Positions 14,301 through 22,976 of a DNA stretch of 64,000 nucleotides are shown in pieces. The position numbers and the translations under genes are program-made. The notes beneath the pieces were generated by a model. The model was not told the origin of the DNA. It worked only from the letters and a program-made list of their open reading frames with translations, and did no database searches. Source of the stretch: Chionis minor (Eukaryota; Chordata; Aves; Charadriiformes; Chionididae); assembly GCA_013398295.1 (NCBI GenBank), contig VZSF01017903.1, forward strand, positions 938,062 through 1,002,061. The letters run 5' to 3'. Each line of letters begins with the position of its first letter. Positions within the stretch are counted from its first letter, which is position 1.

Positions 14301-17300
14301 TTAAAGGCATTAAGACGAAACGATAAACTCATTTCATGAATTTTGGGAAAGGGTTCATTCCAATCACTTGGATAGCAAACGAGAGTCAGCTCCTCAGTAA
14401 CAGAAGGGCACCTAGCAGATAAGCAGACCTGTAACAGCCAGTGTTAGAAGTTGGCTTCACGTAAAAATTTCATGCTTGTGGTGCAGTGAGCCTCAGCACG
14501 CTGCCGCATGTCTGACACATGGCTCTTACCATGGCAGCACAGGCACCCACCCTGCTACCAGCATCTCTCAATATCCAACCTGCACAGGAAAAAAGATGCA
14601 GAACATAGAAAGAAGTAAAGCCCATCAGGTTGGAAGTGACAAAAAACAGCTTGAAGAGACGAGTTGCCACACGCAGAATCTTCAATACACAGAAGAAAAT
14701 AAATCTAGGAAACAGAAAGAGCTGTGGCACCTTAAACTACAATGAAAATGAACAGAAAAGAAGGGGGGAAAACCCCCAAATACAGAACTGCAGTTTCCAT
14801 CTGTAGTGGACAGTTATTGAACCGAGAAGGGAAACCTCCATCTTTGTAGTTTTACAGTGACTGTAAGAGGAGGCTGCATGATTGGTGCCATGCACACTTA
14901 CAAACCTTTGTAGCGAGCTGTGAGTAACTTCACAAGCGGCTTGCAAAATTTTGCCCCCAACAACAGCAGCTTTGTAGCAGCATTTCCTATGACAGGATTG
15001 GTGGTAGATGAAAGCTTATAAACAAGTTCATCCAAAACAGAGTGAAGGGTCTCTTCATCAACCTGAAGCAAGACAGAACTTTAAAAAGAAGAAAAAATAC
15101 AAAAAGATGGGAGCGGGGAGGGGACAGAATTGAAGTGTTAATTACAAACTGTGAGCTTTGTAACAGTGACGTATTTTTAGATATGTCAGGCATTCAACAA
15201 ACCAACATACCCAGCTAGCTGGACCAGCAATCTGATCCAGGCAGTACTCCTGTTTCAATCAATTGATTCCCATTCCCTCAATTTAACAAGAAGATAAAGA
15301 AAATAGCTATTTTTTTCTATTTCTACAACAAAGACTAGGAGAAAAAAAAAAAACCCACAACAATTCTTGTATATGAAAATATTTCATTTTACCAAGCAGC
15401 AATGACCTGAGTTTTAAATTTAAAAATCAGAAAAAGCAATGATATGAAAACAACTAACCTATTGACCCTCAAAATATTGTGTAAAACAGACATCATTATA
15501 ATTGCTGTTTCAACATCATCCGTTATTAACAACTGCAGGAAGTGATCATTTCGCAGTACTGCAAAAACCCAAAAACAAGCAAATAAGAAATCACGCAATC
15601 AGAACCAGACTTGAAAATACCATAAAACAAATAAACTTCATTATGAAACATAAGCCAGAGCAAGTAAAAACAGATACTGTTTCTGGAACAAACTCCCTCT
15701 TTTATGATTTTCACACTGAAACTTACTGGAATAAGTAAACGACTTCAACACCAAAAACCATGTTGAGCCCTGATTTTTCTGCCTGTGGATATCCCTCAGG
15801 CACTAGCGTTGCAATGGAATAAAAGCTTTAAAACCTTTTATGTGACATTAGTACCAGTTTCTTATTACAACAGTGGAATTATCACTGGGGCAACAATATC
15901 CAGAAAAGGGAAGGACTTCAACCTTGACAGTTTGTTACACCTGGTTTATTTGATGCAAGTCCACTGATGTCATTAAAGCACCATCTTTTTTATTCCAGTG
16001 TATCACTGTCTACATATTTAGTAATTTTTCTGGCTGTGTGTGCTTTTAATTACACATCTTATGATCCTTAGGCTTTTATTCTATATTAGAAACAAAACTA
16101 AATTCCGATTTTTAAAATCAGTGTGATTAACATTGGTTTAATCAAAAGTGTATTTTGGTCAGAAGTGTACAGTGAAGTTTGTTAGATATTTGTAAAATAT
16201 CCTGGCATGGCAACAACTTCAGACATCTGTTTTCAAGTGTATCCACTTTTCAAGGGCGGCAATGTCCTCTAGTCAAGTTTCTGCATACGTTAATCACACA
16301 CAGGTAAAAAGATCAACTGTATCTTATCAGGAAAAAACAACACACCCAAACCCTGATTTTTTTAAGGTATAGAATTAAAAAGGGAAATTACAGGAAAACA
16401 CTTTTAATGTTTGTCTCAGAAGGACTAGAAGGGGAACTCTAGTATTTCCCTTTAGTGTATCTTTTCCGTTTTAGATACTGCTGTTTCTGCTGAGTGGACT
16501 ACTTTAAGAGATTGATTTAACATCTACTCCAATTTAGAAAATTATGTGGACGTTATCTTAAGAGTAATTCTTGATACCTGAAGTTGTTATAAATAAATTT
16601 TCAGTTGTTTTATGTTTACTTTTCCCTTACCGCACGCTGCTAGTTGAATATGCCCACCGAACAGCCAGCAGATGGCATCAGTTACTGTTTGGAACCAGCG
16701 CAAAAAACCTTGTTTTTCTTCATCCTAAGCAAAAGAGAAGTGTGTAAAAGCATGGGTACGTATCTTCACTGAGGACTTCAGCTTAATGTAGTGGGAAAGT
16801 TTGTATGTTTCAGGGACTTGGAGACCAAAACTCCATCAAATTCCCAGATGAGGTTGCTGAAAATATAGGAACCAGCCAAAAAAATAACTTGCAAGTCCTT
16901 CAAGGCCAGAGATCTATCAAGAAAAATCTAAACACAGAAAAAGCATCCATTCCTGAAAACATCCTAACAAAGAGAGAGAAGTCTTGTTTACTCCTTAAAA
17001 AATACTTTATAGCATAGGAGGGCTAAGCAGACAAATACTAACTCAGTACAAATGCATCATAGATTTAATCCACAAAGCGTGAAATACATTGTTTAAGATT
17101 AACACGCAGGAAAAAAAGGATCCAAAGTGGAAAAGAACACAGTAAAAATGGAAAAGGTCCCTAAAAGTGGCGTGGTGAGGCTTTCGAAGCAACTCCTAGT
17201 TGGAGGTCTGGGAGCAAACACCAAACCACTATTAAGCTGAAGTTTGATCAGTTTGCCAAACCGACTACGTTACGTGCTTGCCTGTGATAACACTGGACTG

Positions 17301-20300
17301 GAAAAAGTGACCAGGAAGAATCCAGGTTTTAACAGGTGAACGCACATACAGATGCACAGTCTATCGTCTCTATTCCAGGTGTGAGCTACAAGCCACTGGA
17401 AATCTAAAATCTTGGTGTGCAGGCCCGATATCTCCTACATTAATTGAGCCTCCACAAATGACACTATGGAAAGCCTGTTCCTAGATCCCTGCTGCAAGTC
17501 TCAGCCCTCAGTGATGATTTAACTTTGTATTTGGTTCTTACTGACAATGAGATACAAAAATCACAGTAATAAGTTAAGCTGTAACATTATCTGTTCCCTG
17601 TTTTGGCAACACGTCAGTTTCTGAAAGCTATTTTAGTACTTCCCTTGACTTCAAAGACTTGTACAAAAAGCAAACGAGGGCAGAACAAACTACAGATCTC
17701 CACTGGTAGAGTGGGATTTCCAAAGTTCCACTGAGCAAGCACCAAGTCTGGGTGCCCAGTCACCTCTGAGACCACAAGGTTTCAAAGCCAAAGGACTAAT
17801 TATAATGTAGACTGCATTTGCATTCAAAAGAAATCTTTGCCCACAAGCATGACTCAAGTAGCATGTAGGCTGAGACATAATAAGAAAGTGTGGGGGAAAT
17901 TACATATTGTGGATAAGACTCAAGTCTCCTGGGATGTCATTCAGGAAGCTTCCTTCGTAAGCACTAAATGCAGTTCTAAAGTATTGAACTAGCAGAAAAT
18001 ACATTACTCTACTGATGCTTTCTGAGAATTGATTGTATTTGGGGTGCCCAGCACAAAACTCCACAGGAAACGTTTGACTAAGTGCAAGAAGCCAAGAAAC
18101 AAGATACTAAGGGGGAATGGAGGGGGGGGGGCGCAATATTAAAAGAAACTATCAGAATCCATGAGGTTAGTTACTCAAATTATTTGTGAGTTTCGTTTGT
18201 TGGGTTTTTTTCTTCTGATTTTGGAACTCAGAACGCTTCAAAAGCATGGGGGAACCTAGATGGGCAAACCCCATCTTCTCTGAAAAGAGGGAGAGAAATG
18301 TGAGAAACTGTTCAAATCTACAAATTCACCTTTGGGGTTCCCAGTGTGCAGGTTCAGAAACAGTGAGCATTTTTTGTAATTTTTGCCTATTTCGCAGCAG
18401 AAATTGTATGGCAAAACAAACTTAAACAAATCTGATTTAAAATCCTAAGACGTCCTAAACCTTTTTTGTAAAGCTGAATAGAGCAGTGAGAACAGAGACG
18501 TTACAAAGACTGAACTAATTATATGCAAAGTGAAAAAGACACTACCGTGACTGGGATGCTGCCTTTTGTAAGGCATTTTTTTCTATCCTGCTGCTGTAAT
18601 TCTTCTCTCTTACTTAGAGTTGCATTCCTTCCCCCCACCTTTAAAACTTGCGAAAAGTAGTAGCCAAACTCTCTAAACAAACCTATGGTAACAAACCATA
18701 AGCTTTGCATATGTAATGGACTGAATGCTCCACGATGACAGATTTCAGTTTCAAAGCTCCAAGAAAAACTACTGTAATCCCTGGAAAATAGATTTTCGTA
18801 ACTTAGTGTCCCTAGAATAATATCCTACTTGTACAATACATAACCTTGGGAAGTAAGAGATTCTCTGCTCTTTTAGCCACGATATTTAAATACCTTGATT
18901 GCACGGATAAATCGTGCTTGCAAGCGTCTTCCCAAAACCAGCAGGTTGTCTATAGCCGAAGGAAGAAATTTCTTGTAGAATTCCTCAGCATCTTCTTTCA
19001 CCTCTAGTCCTACACAACAATGACTGAAATGGAAAAGAAAAAAAATAAAATAAAATTAAATTAAAAAAAAAAAAAGGCAAGCAACCTGAATAGTCGAGGG
19101 CCTGTTTGAACAGCTTAAAATGAATGTCACGTCATTGGAGAAGAAATGCTTCGCTGGCATGGGACAATTCAACGCTGAACAGCAGTTCACTGCTGTGACT
19201 GGCTCCAAGGTAGCTGCCTCAAAAGGAAGAGGAATCACTGGCAGGCTGGAGACAGCAAGTGCGTTACTACTTCATATAGCACGTCTCAGTTTAAAACACA
19301 TCCAAGGCACTTTTTCTCCTTTAGCTTCATAGGATCTGCCCAGGCTTGTTCCACATGCCTAGGGAAGGGCTCTGATGGTCAAAAGGAAAAAAAAAACCCA
19401 AAGGCAAAATAGAAAGGTAAAAAACCAAAAACCCTGATAAAGGTAAAAAACCAAAAACCTGACAAAGGAAGCCCCATGGTGCAAATGGGGTGACAAAAAT
19501 ATGTATAAAAAAAAAATATTACCACAAAATCTTCAGTGAGTCAACAACTTTTCTCTAACAGAGGAATACATGTAGGCTCGAAATCAGTTCTTCAGATCTC
19601 AGTTTTCACATTTTACTCACCACAAACGCGTCGGTCATTTCTGGAAGACTTTTTACAAGAAACTGCATGTTTTACAACTGGGAAGCTTTTCAGTTCTGTA
19701 ATCCGCGCTGATACTAGTGCAACAAAAGAGTCTTCCTAACTTTTTATGAATTTTGCTTTCTGCCATCTTATCTAGGCTTTGTTAGCTTTTTGTGAATGCA
19801 CTCATGTAAAGCTTTGCTTACCAAAGCCCTTGGAAAGCAAATTCTAGGCATGAAGCTGAGATTCATCTAGCTACAAAAGGACATTTTTATAGCTGAAATA
19901 AATTTCAGTTTTCTCTGCAAACTGAAATAGCTTATAAGGGATGATTTAAGTATCACACAACTCTGGTGATAAATCTTGCATCTCAGTGAAATTATTGGCA
20001 TTAAAAATTCATACTGCAGATATGGCATAAATAAGAGATGGATGCCTAATTGCTTCATGCCTTAGAATTTTGCTCCCTAGTTAAGCCAACATCAAGTACA
20101 ACTTGGGGAAAATTTAAAACTTATTATTTTTCCTGACATAAAAGATTGAGATTGCATCACTGGGGATTTGAGTTTAAAGTTGTCTTATTTGCTAGCTATG
20201 AATTAAACTTAATTATGCCCTTCTCACAATGTCACTACATCAAGCTATCTAGTCGGTATGAACCGAGTCCTCTATTATGCTTAACATGTTAAATAGATAT

Positions 20301-21843
20301 TTAAAAAAGGTATATTAAATAGATACTTAAATAAACTCAAGCCAAGCTGTCAGTCAATCAGGCTGAAGATTTTTGCAAGATGAAATCTAAGTACACAAAC
20401 TCTTTAAAATAACTGCAATTCAAAATTTGCATATACTGGGTAAGAACTGTGACGCTGATGAGTACTGTTCACAAAAAAAGGTAAAGCCAACACAAAAACT
20501 GTTCCCACCAAACAGTTTACCCAGCTCAGTGAAACACAATGTGAATGAATTAAACAGGACCAATTAGGCTATGCCTGACCCCTCTGCTCTTGACTGCTCC
20601 CTGCACTTTAACCCTGGCCTTTCCTGAACAACAAGCCTTGTTCTGGATGGGAGCCAACATATTACAGCGTGAAAAGAAAAAGAGCAAGATGAAAGGCCAG
20701 AAAGAAAACAAGAAGAAAACTTCTTAGCAATTTTTTTTTTTCTTTTACCTTAGTATCTCTGCTAGCTGGGCAGCAGTAGCCCAGCCTCCACGCAGCCGAG
20801 AGTGGTCTTGTCTAAGGACCAGCATGCAGTACTGAGTAAGATCATAATTGTAAATATCTTGCTTAATTTTTTTGGATTCTTCACGTCCCAGAGAAGCACT
20901 ATTTAAAATTCCTGTGGGAAGAAAGGAGGAAAGAGACAAAGAGGAGCATGAGATTCTGATGTGCAAGATTTATTTTGTTTTCCTTTTTCCAAAACATGTG
21001 TACACAGAGATAGGGTTAAGGTAATTCTAGAAGTGCTACCAACAGCATAAAATATTTTGTCAGCATTTTTCACTCCTACAGCTACAATCCATTTGCTAGA
21101 TTATATGACAATTGGGAAAGACAGCTAAACTTAGGTATCCGTTTTCTCCTTACACATTTAGTAGTAAAACACGCATTACCTGGGATATAGCCCATTTGTA
21201 TGCATTTCCTAGGCCAGATAAAACCACAACCACTGCAAAACATATAGCTTCCGTATAATTACATCCCAGTTTAGAACAGGACCTAACTTGTTTCTACGAG
21301 CAGTGGCTATGTGGCAAAAGGAAAGACAGGGGGAGTCGCACAGGAGCTCATGATTGCGTTTCTATGTTAAGACTTAAAAACTGAATACTAACGACCACTC
21401 CGGCTCTCCACCCAAAAGCACTGGGAGAAGTGATTTGACCAAGTCTAAGATCCTTGTCCACATCAGCAGGGGTCTTACAAACTCGGTGACAGCTGAGGCA
21501 GAGAAGAGAGTTCCTCTCCATTTGCTCACTAGCTCCTCCTCCTCATTGTTGCCAAGCCAAATGCCACTCAATACCACCCTCAGGAAAAGCCGTATTATCA
21601 GCCCTACAGAGTTTCCAGCCCTGCCAGAAATAGTCTGAAAAACCTTCTGTGTTTAAGAAGGCAGAAAGAAGGACTGTCCCTATTTCAACACCTCATCCTT
21701 TTATTGTAGAAACGGCATTAATTACCCTTTAACTTCACAAGTAGCAGGGGGATGTCCCGTTCTGTGCTCTCGGTGACCTGAGCAGCTAAGGCCAGCACGC
21801 GGGGGTCCACAGCTGCGTGCCCCGCGCTAGGTGCGTTGGCCAT
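2161..21843 (-). CDS. IQCB1: IQCB1 (nephrocystin-5), complete gene, 13 coding exons
   Basis: Spliced CDS of 1809 nt (602 codons plus stop), assembled from 13 exons that all have AG acceptors and GT donors and compatible phases: 21843-21726, 20911-20749, 19023-18894, 16724-16631, 15558-15459, 15078-14906, 12242-12130, 11018-10909, 6679-6537, 6116-5968, 5501-5373, 4993-4837, 2390-2161. Seen: an alpha-helical N-terminal half, a first IQ motif ([12 protein letters not shown], about residues 306-317), a charged coiled-coil segment (about 335-375), a second IQ motif ([12 protein letters not shown], about 399-410), a basic cluster (KRRRRR, about 438-443) and a conserved C-terminus containing WPWWKKLG and LFIGG. 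The collinear match to human IQCB1 covers the whole length. Known for the family: a centrosome and ciliary transition-zone/connecting-cilium protein that binds calmodulin through the IQ motifs, binds CEP290 through its C-terminal part, and works with the BBSome; human loss causes Senior-Loken syndrome and retinal degeneration. The start is chosen because it has purines at -3 and +4 and aligns with the human N-terminus. No frameshift or internal stop is seen, so the gene looks intact. Confidence 0.97.
2680..4036 (+). mobile_element. CR1 LINE, 5'-truncated, with degraded reverse transcriptase ORF
   Basis: Lies in IQCB1 intron 12, antisense to the gene. It carries CR1 ORF2 from the middle of the reverse transcriptase domain to the 3' end. 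Recognisable pieces are [33 protein letters not shown], then [24 protein letters not shown], [16 protein letters not shown] and the CR1 3' tail. The tail ends in two ATTCTACG/ATTCTACA units at 4021-4036. There is a frameshift near 2940-2955. The catalytic FADD motif reads FANT (codons at 3142-3153), so the copy is dead. After the frameshift the frame stays open to the stop at 3988-3990, which suggests a fairly young insertion. Confidence 0.93.
4037..4836. other. IQCB1 intron 12, part nearest exon 12
   Basis: Intronic sequence between the CR1 copy and exon 12. I see no further gene or repeat in it. Confidence 0.6.
4837..4993 (-). CDS. IQCB1: IQCB1 coding exon 12
   Basis: 157 nt, residues about 475-526. 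Encodes [20 protein letters not shown] and [13 protein letters not shown], matching human RELHAQAQERLQHYF and LIAQISTNVEQLM. In the human protein the region just after this helps bind CEP290. Acceptor CCTCCAG, donor ATGA|GTATGT. Confidence 0.95.
5373..5501 (-). CDS. IQCB1: IQCB1 coding exon 11
   Basis: 129 nt, residues about 432-474. Encodes [20 protein letters not shown] and [17 protein letters not shown], aligned with human LKFLAKCRKKKKLFAPW and LTDARRVELKKRVDDYV. Acceptor TTTACAAAG, donor CCG|GTCTGT. The basic run is longer in arginine than in human. Confidence 0.95.
5968..6116 (-). CDS. IQCB1: IQCB1 coding exon 10 (second IQ motif)
   Basis: 149 nt, residues about 382-431. Includes [20 protein letters not shown] and QQRQSL, the second IQ motif, then [11 protein letters not shown]. 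Acceptor TTTGCAG, donor GCA|GTAAGT. Confidence 0.97.
6537..6679 (-). CDS. IQCB1: IQCB1 coding exon 9 (coiled-coil segment)
   Basis: 143 nt, residues about 334-381. A charged, heptad-like segment with [20 protein letters not shown] followed by ALLEIIH, matching human [20 protein letters not shown] and MLEIVH. Acceptor ATTGCAG, donor CCA|GTATGA. Confidence 0.96.
6680..10460. other. IQCB1 intron 8 (larger part)
   Basis: Intron with AT-rich runs, for example a TA/TAATA-rich stretch around 7450-7500. No exon, RNA gene or repeat family recognised. Confidence 0.6.
10475..10840 (+). mobile_element. CR1 LINE fragment with internal deletion
   Basis: Lies in IQCB1 intron 8, antisense to the gene and ending about 70 bp from exon 8. 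The first part (to about 10670) matches the CR1 reverse transcriptase region around [20 protein letters not shown] and a decayed DFxKAxxxVSH. The second part (from about 10690) matches a region several hundred bases further along the CR1 consensus, with [12 protein letters not shown] and [11 protein letters not shown]. The catalytic centre between them is missing. Confidence 0.8.
10909..11018 (-). CDS. IQCB1: IQCB1 coding exon 8 (first IQ motif)
   Basis: 110 nt, residues about 298-333. Encodes [20 protein letters not shown] and RLKKLP, the first calmodulin-binding IQ motif, nearly identical to human [24 protein letters not shown] in layout. Acceptor ATTTCAG, donor CAG|GTAAAT. A CR1 fragment in the opposite orientation ends about 75 bp past the donor. 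Confidence 0.96.
11019..12129. other. IQCB1 intron 7
   Basis: No supported exon. A pseudo-exon-like stretch at 11202-11250 is discussed under rejected items. A C-rich run lies at 11841-11859. Confidence 0.55.
12130..12242 (-). CDS. IQCB1: IQCB1 coding exon 7
   Basis: 113 nt, residues about 260-297. Encodes [20 protein letters not shown] and then [10 protein letters not shown], matching human GLRRLLSKQETGTEFSQEL. The acceptor follows a TCTC-repeat tract; donor CAG|GTGCTG. This donor is weaker than its neighbours, but the phase and alignment agree. Confidence 0.93.
12243..14905. other. IQCB1 intron 6
   Basis: Contains a short (AC)n tract at 12773-12786 and a moderately GC-rich part around 13100-13520 with overlapping short ORFs on both strands. 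None of these resembles a known protein. Confidence 0.55.
12773..12786. repeat. (AC)7 microsatellite
   Basis: Pure AC dinucleotide run in IQCB1 intron 6. Confidence 0.9.
14906..15078 (-). CDS. IQCB1: IQCB1 coding exon 6
   Basis: 173 nt, residues about 202-259. Encodes [20 protein letters not shown] and ATKLLLL. The acceptor TTTTTAAAG|TTCTG was chosen over the CTTCAG sixteen bases further in, because only the first keeps the reading frame and restores alignment with human SGDLLRIGRKALYSILDE. Donor AAAG|GTTTGT. Confidence 0.92.
15459..15558 (-). CDS. IQCB1: IQCB1 coding exon 5
   Basis: 100 nt, residues about 168-201. Encodes [14 protein letters not shown] and [10 protein letters not shown], aligned with human SDHFLHLLQADNV and LQNILQIN. 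Acceptor TTTTTGCAG, donor AATAG|GTTAGT. Confidence 0.94.
15559..16630. other. IQCB1 intron 4
   Basis: AT-rich intronic sequence. I see no further feature in it. Confidence 0.55.
16631..16724 (-). CDS. IQCB1: IQCB1 coding exon 4
   Basis: 94 nt, residues about 138-168. Encodes [20 protein letters not shown] and then LFGGHIQL, aligned with the human EEKDELLHFFQIVTDSLFW segment. Acceptor TTTGCTTAG, donor G|GTAAGG. Confidence 0.95.
16725..18893. other. IQCB1 intron 3
   Basis: Intronic sequence. Nothing recognised apart from a poly-G run near 18122-18131. Confidence 0.55.
18894..19023 (-). CDS. IQCB1: IQCB1 coding exon 3
   Basis: 130 nt, residues about 94-137. Encodes SHCCVGLE followed by EDAEEFY and LLVLGRRLQ, matching human IQCB1. 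Acceptor TTTCAG, donor AAG|GTA; leaves phase 0. Confidence 0.96.
19024..20748. other. IQCB1 intron 2
   Basis: Contains an A-rich low-complexity run at about 19038-19075 and a two-copy tandem repeat at 19415-19465. Otherwise nothing recognised. Confidence 0.55.
19415..19465. repeat. two-copy tandem repeat, period about 26 bp
   Basis: AGGTAAAAAACCAAAAACC is followed by CTGATAA in the first copy and by TGACAA in the second. The copies are adjacent at 19415-19440 and 19441-19465. Confidence 0.85.
20749..20911 (-). CDS. IQCB1: IQCB1 coding exon 2
   Basis: 163 nt, residues about 40-93. Includes [20 protein letters not shown] and [13 protein letters not shown], very close to human. The acceptor follows a pyrimidine-rich tract ending CCCACAG; the donor is AG|GTAAAA. 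Confidence 0.96.
20912..21725. other. IQCB1 intron 1
   Basis: 814 bp intron between the first two coding exons. No other feature seen. Confidence 0.6.
21726..21843 (-). CDS. IQCB1: IQCB1 coding exon 1
   Basis: Codons 1-39 plus one base, beginning [20 protein letters not shown]. It resembles the human N-terminus after the first few residues (DPRxLxxAAxV, then LLxKLK). Ends AAG-G before a GTAAT donor. The ATG context is G at -3 and G at +4. Upstream non-coding exons, if any, would lie in the promoter interval and cannot be recognised. Confidence 0.93.
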
Positions 21844-22022
21844 AGCAAACCGAGAGAGGCCGGTGACACCACCAATTTAGGCCTCTCTCCCTTTTTAATT
21901 GTTTCGGTGCCGGCCTAGGGTCCTTAAGCCACAACTTCCATCACACCTCCAGCTCCCACTGGTGCTCTGCGCCTCAGGCTGCAGGTCTCCCCCTGAGGAA
22001 GGAAAGAAACATGGAGGAAGCA

Positions 22023-22076
22023 CCATCTATCCATCCATCCATCCATCCATCTATCCATCCATCCATCCATCCATCC
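22023..22076. repeat. (ATCC)n microsatellite with TATC interruptions
   Basis: About 13 CATC/ATCC units interrupted by CTATC, lying about 180 bp upstream of the IQCB1 start codon, so possibly in its 5' UTR or core promoter. Confidence 0.93.
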
Positions 22077-22237
22077 CCGCTCCCTCGCGTCGCCTCTTGA
22101 GGCCGCGGGCAGCAGGACTGGCTCTGCCGGCAGCGCAGGGCTGCAGCAGGGCAGCCCGAGAGAGGCCGCACGGGGCGGGCAGCGGGAGAGGCCTCCCCAA
22201 GGGCCGCGGCCTCCCTGAGGGCCGTCACCTCAGCGGC

Positions 22238-22260
22238 AGGCGGGCGGGCGGGCGGGCGGC
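22238..22260. repeat. GGGC tandem repeat
   Basis: Five to six GGGC units in the promoter interval. They also form overlapping GGGCGG (Sp1/KLF-type) sites. Confidence 0.8.
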
Positions 22261-22311
22261 GGGGCACAGGGGGCCTCTCCCGCCTCAGCGCCCCCACGGC
22301 CCCCACCAGGG

Positions 22312-22794
22312 NNNNNNNNNNNNNNNNNNNNNNNNNNNNNNNNNNNNNNNNNNNNNNNNNNNNNNNNNNNNNNNNNNNNNNNNNNNNNNNNNNNNNNNNN
22401 NNNNNNNNNNNNNNNNNNNNNNNNNNNNNNNNNNNNNNNNNNNNNNNNNNNNNNNNNNNNNNNNNNNNNNNNNNNNNNNNNNNNNNNNNNNNNNNNNNNN
22501 NNNNNNNNNNNNNNNNNNNNNNNNNNNNNNNNNNNNNNNNNNNNNNNNNNNNNNNNNNNNNNNNNNNNNNNNNNNNNNNNNNNNNNNNNNNNNNNNNNNN
22601 NNNNNNNNNNNNNNNNNNNNNNNNNNNNNNNNNNNNNNNNNNNNNNNNNNNNNNNNNNNNNNNNNNNNNNNNNNNNNNNNNNNNNNNNNNNNNNNNNNNN
22701 NNNNNNNNNNNNNNNNNNNNNNNNNNNNNNNNNNNNNNNNNNNNNNNNNNNNNNNNNNNNNNNNNNNNNNNNNNNNNNNNNNNNNNNNNNNNNN
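22312..22794. other. assembly gap of 483 N
   Basis: Run of N flanked on both sides by very GC-rich sequence. Any ORF spanning it is an artefact. A single further N lies at 23040. Confidence 0.99.
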
Positions 22795-22843
22795 GCGGCG
22801 GCGGCGGCAACGGCAACATCGGCGGGGGCCGGCGGGTCTCGCC

Positions 22844-22852
22844 ATGGTGTGA
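22844..22852 (+). promoter_or_regulatory. two-codon upstream ORF (ATG GTG TGA) before EAF2
   Basis: ATG-GTG-TGA in a strong initiation context (GCC before the ATG, G after), with its stop 21 nt before the EAF2 start codon. If included in the mRNA it could lower or regulate EAF2 translation. Inclusion in the transcript is likely from its proximity but not shown. Confidence 0.6.
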
Positions 22853-22873
22853 CGGGCGGTCGGAGGCGCCGCC

Positions 22874-22976
22874 ATGAACGGAGCGGTTCCGTCGCTTTTC
22901 GACCCCAAGGAGCGGGTATTGAAGCTGGGCGAGAGCTTCGAGAAGCAGCCGCGCTGCGCCTTCCACACCGTCCGCT
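22874..22976 (+). CDS. EAF2: EAF2 coding exon 1
   Basis: 103 nt, residues 1-34 plus one base. [20 protein letters not shown], then [14 protein letters not shown], matching human after the variable first dozen residues. Donor T|GTGAGC. Confidence 0.97.

Larger units (their letters stand above)
21844..22873. promoter_or_regulatory. putative bidirectional IQCB1/EAF2 promoter (CpG-rich, contains gap)
   Basis: About 1.03 kb separates the two divergent start codons. The sequenced parts from about 22080 to 22311 and 22795 to 22873 are extremely GC- and CpG-rich, with GGGCGG boxes (22238-22260), as expected for a TATA-less housekeeping promoter. Transcription start sites are not visible, and nearly half the interval is unsequenced. 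Confidence 0.75.
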
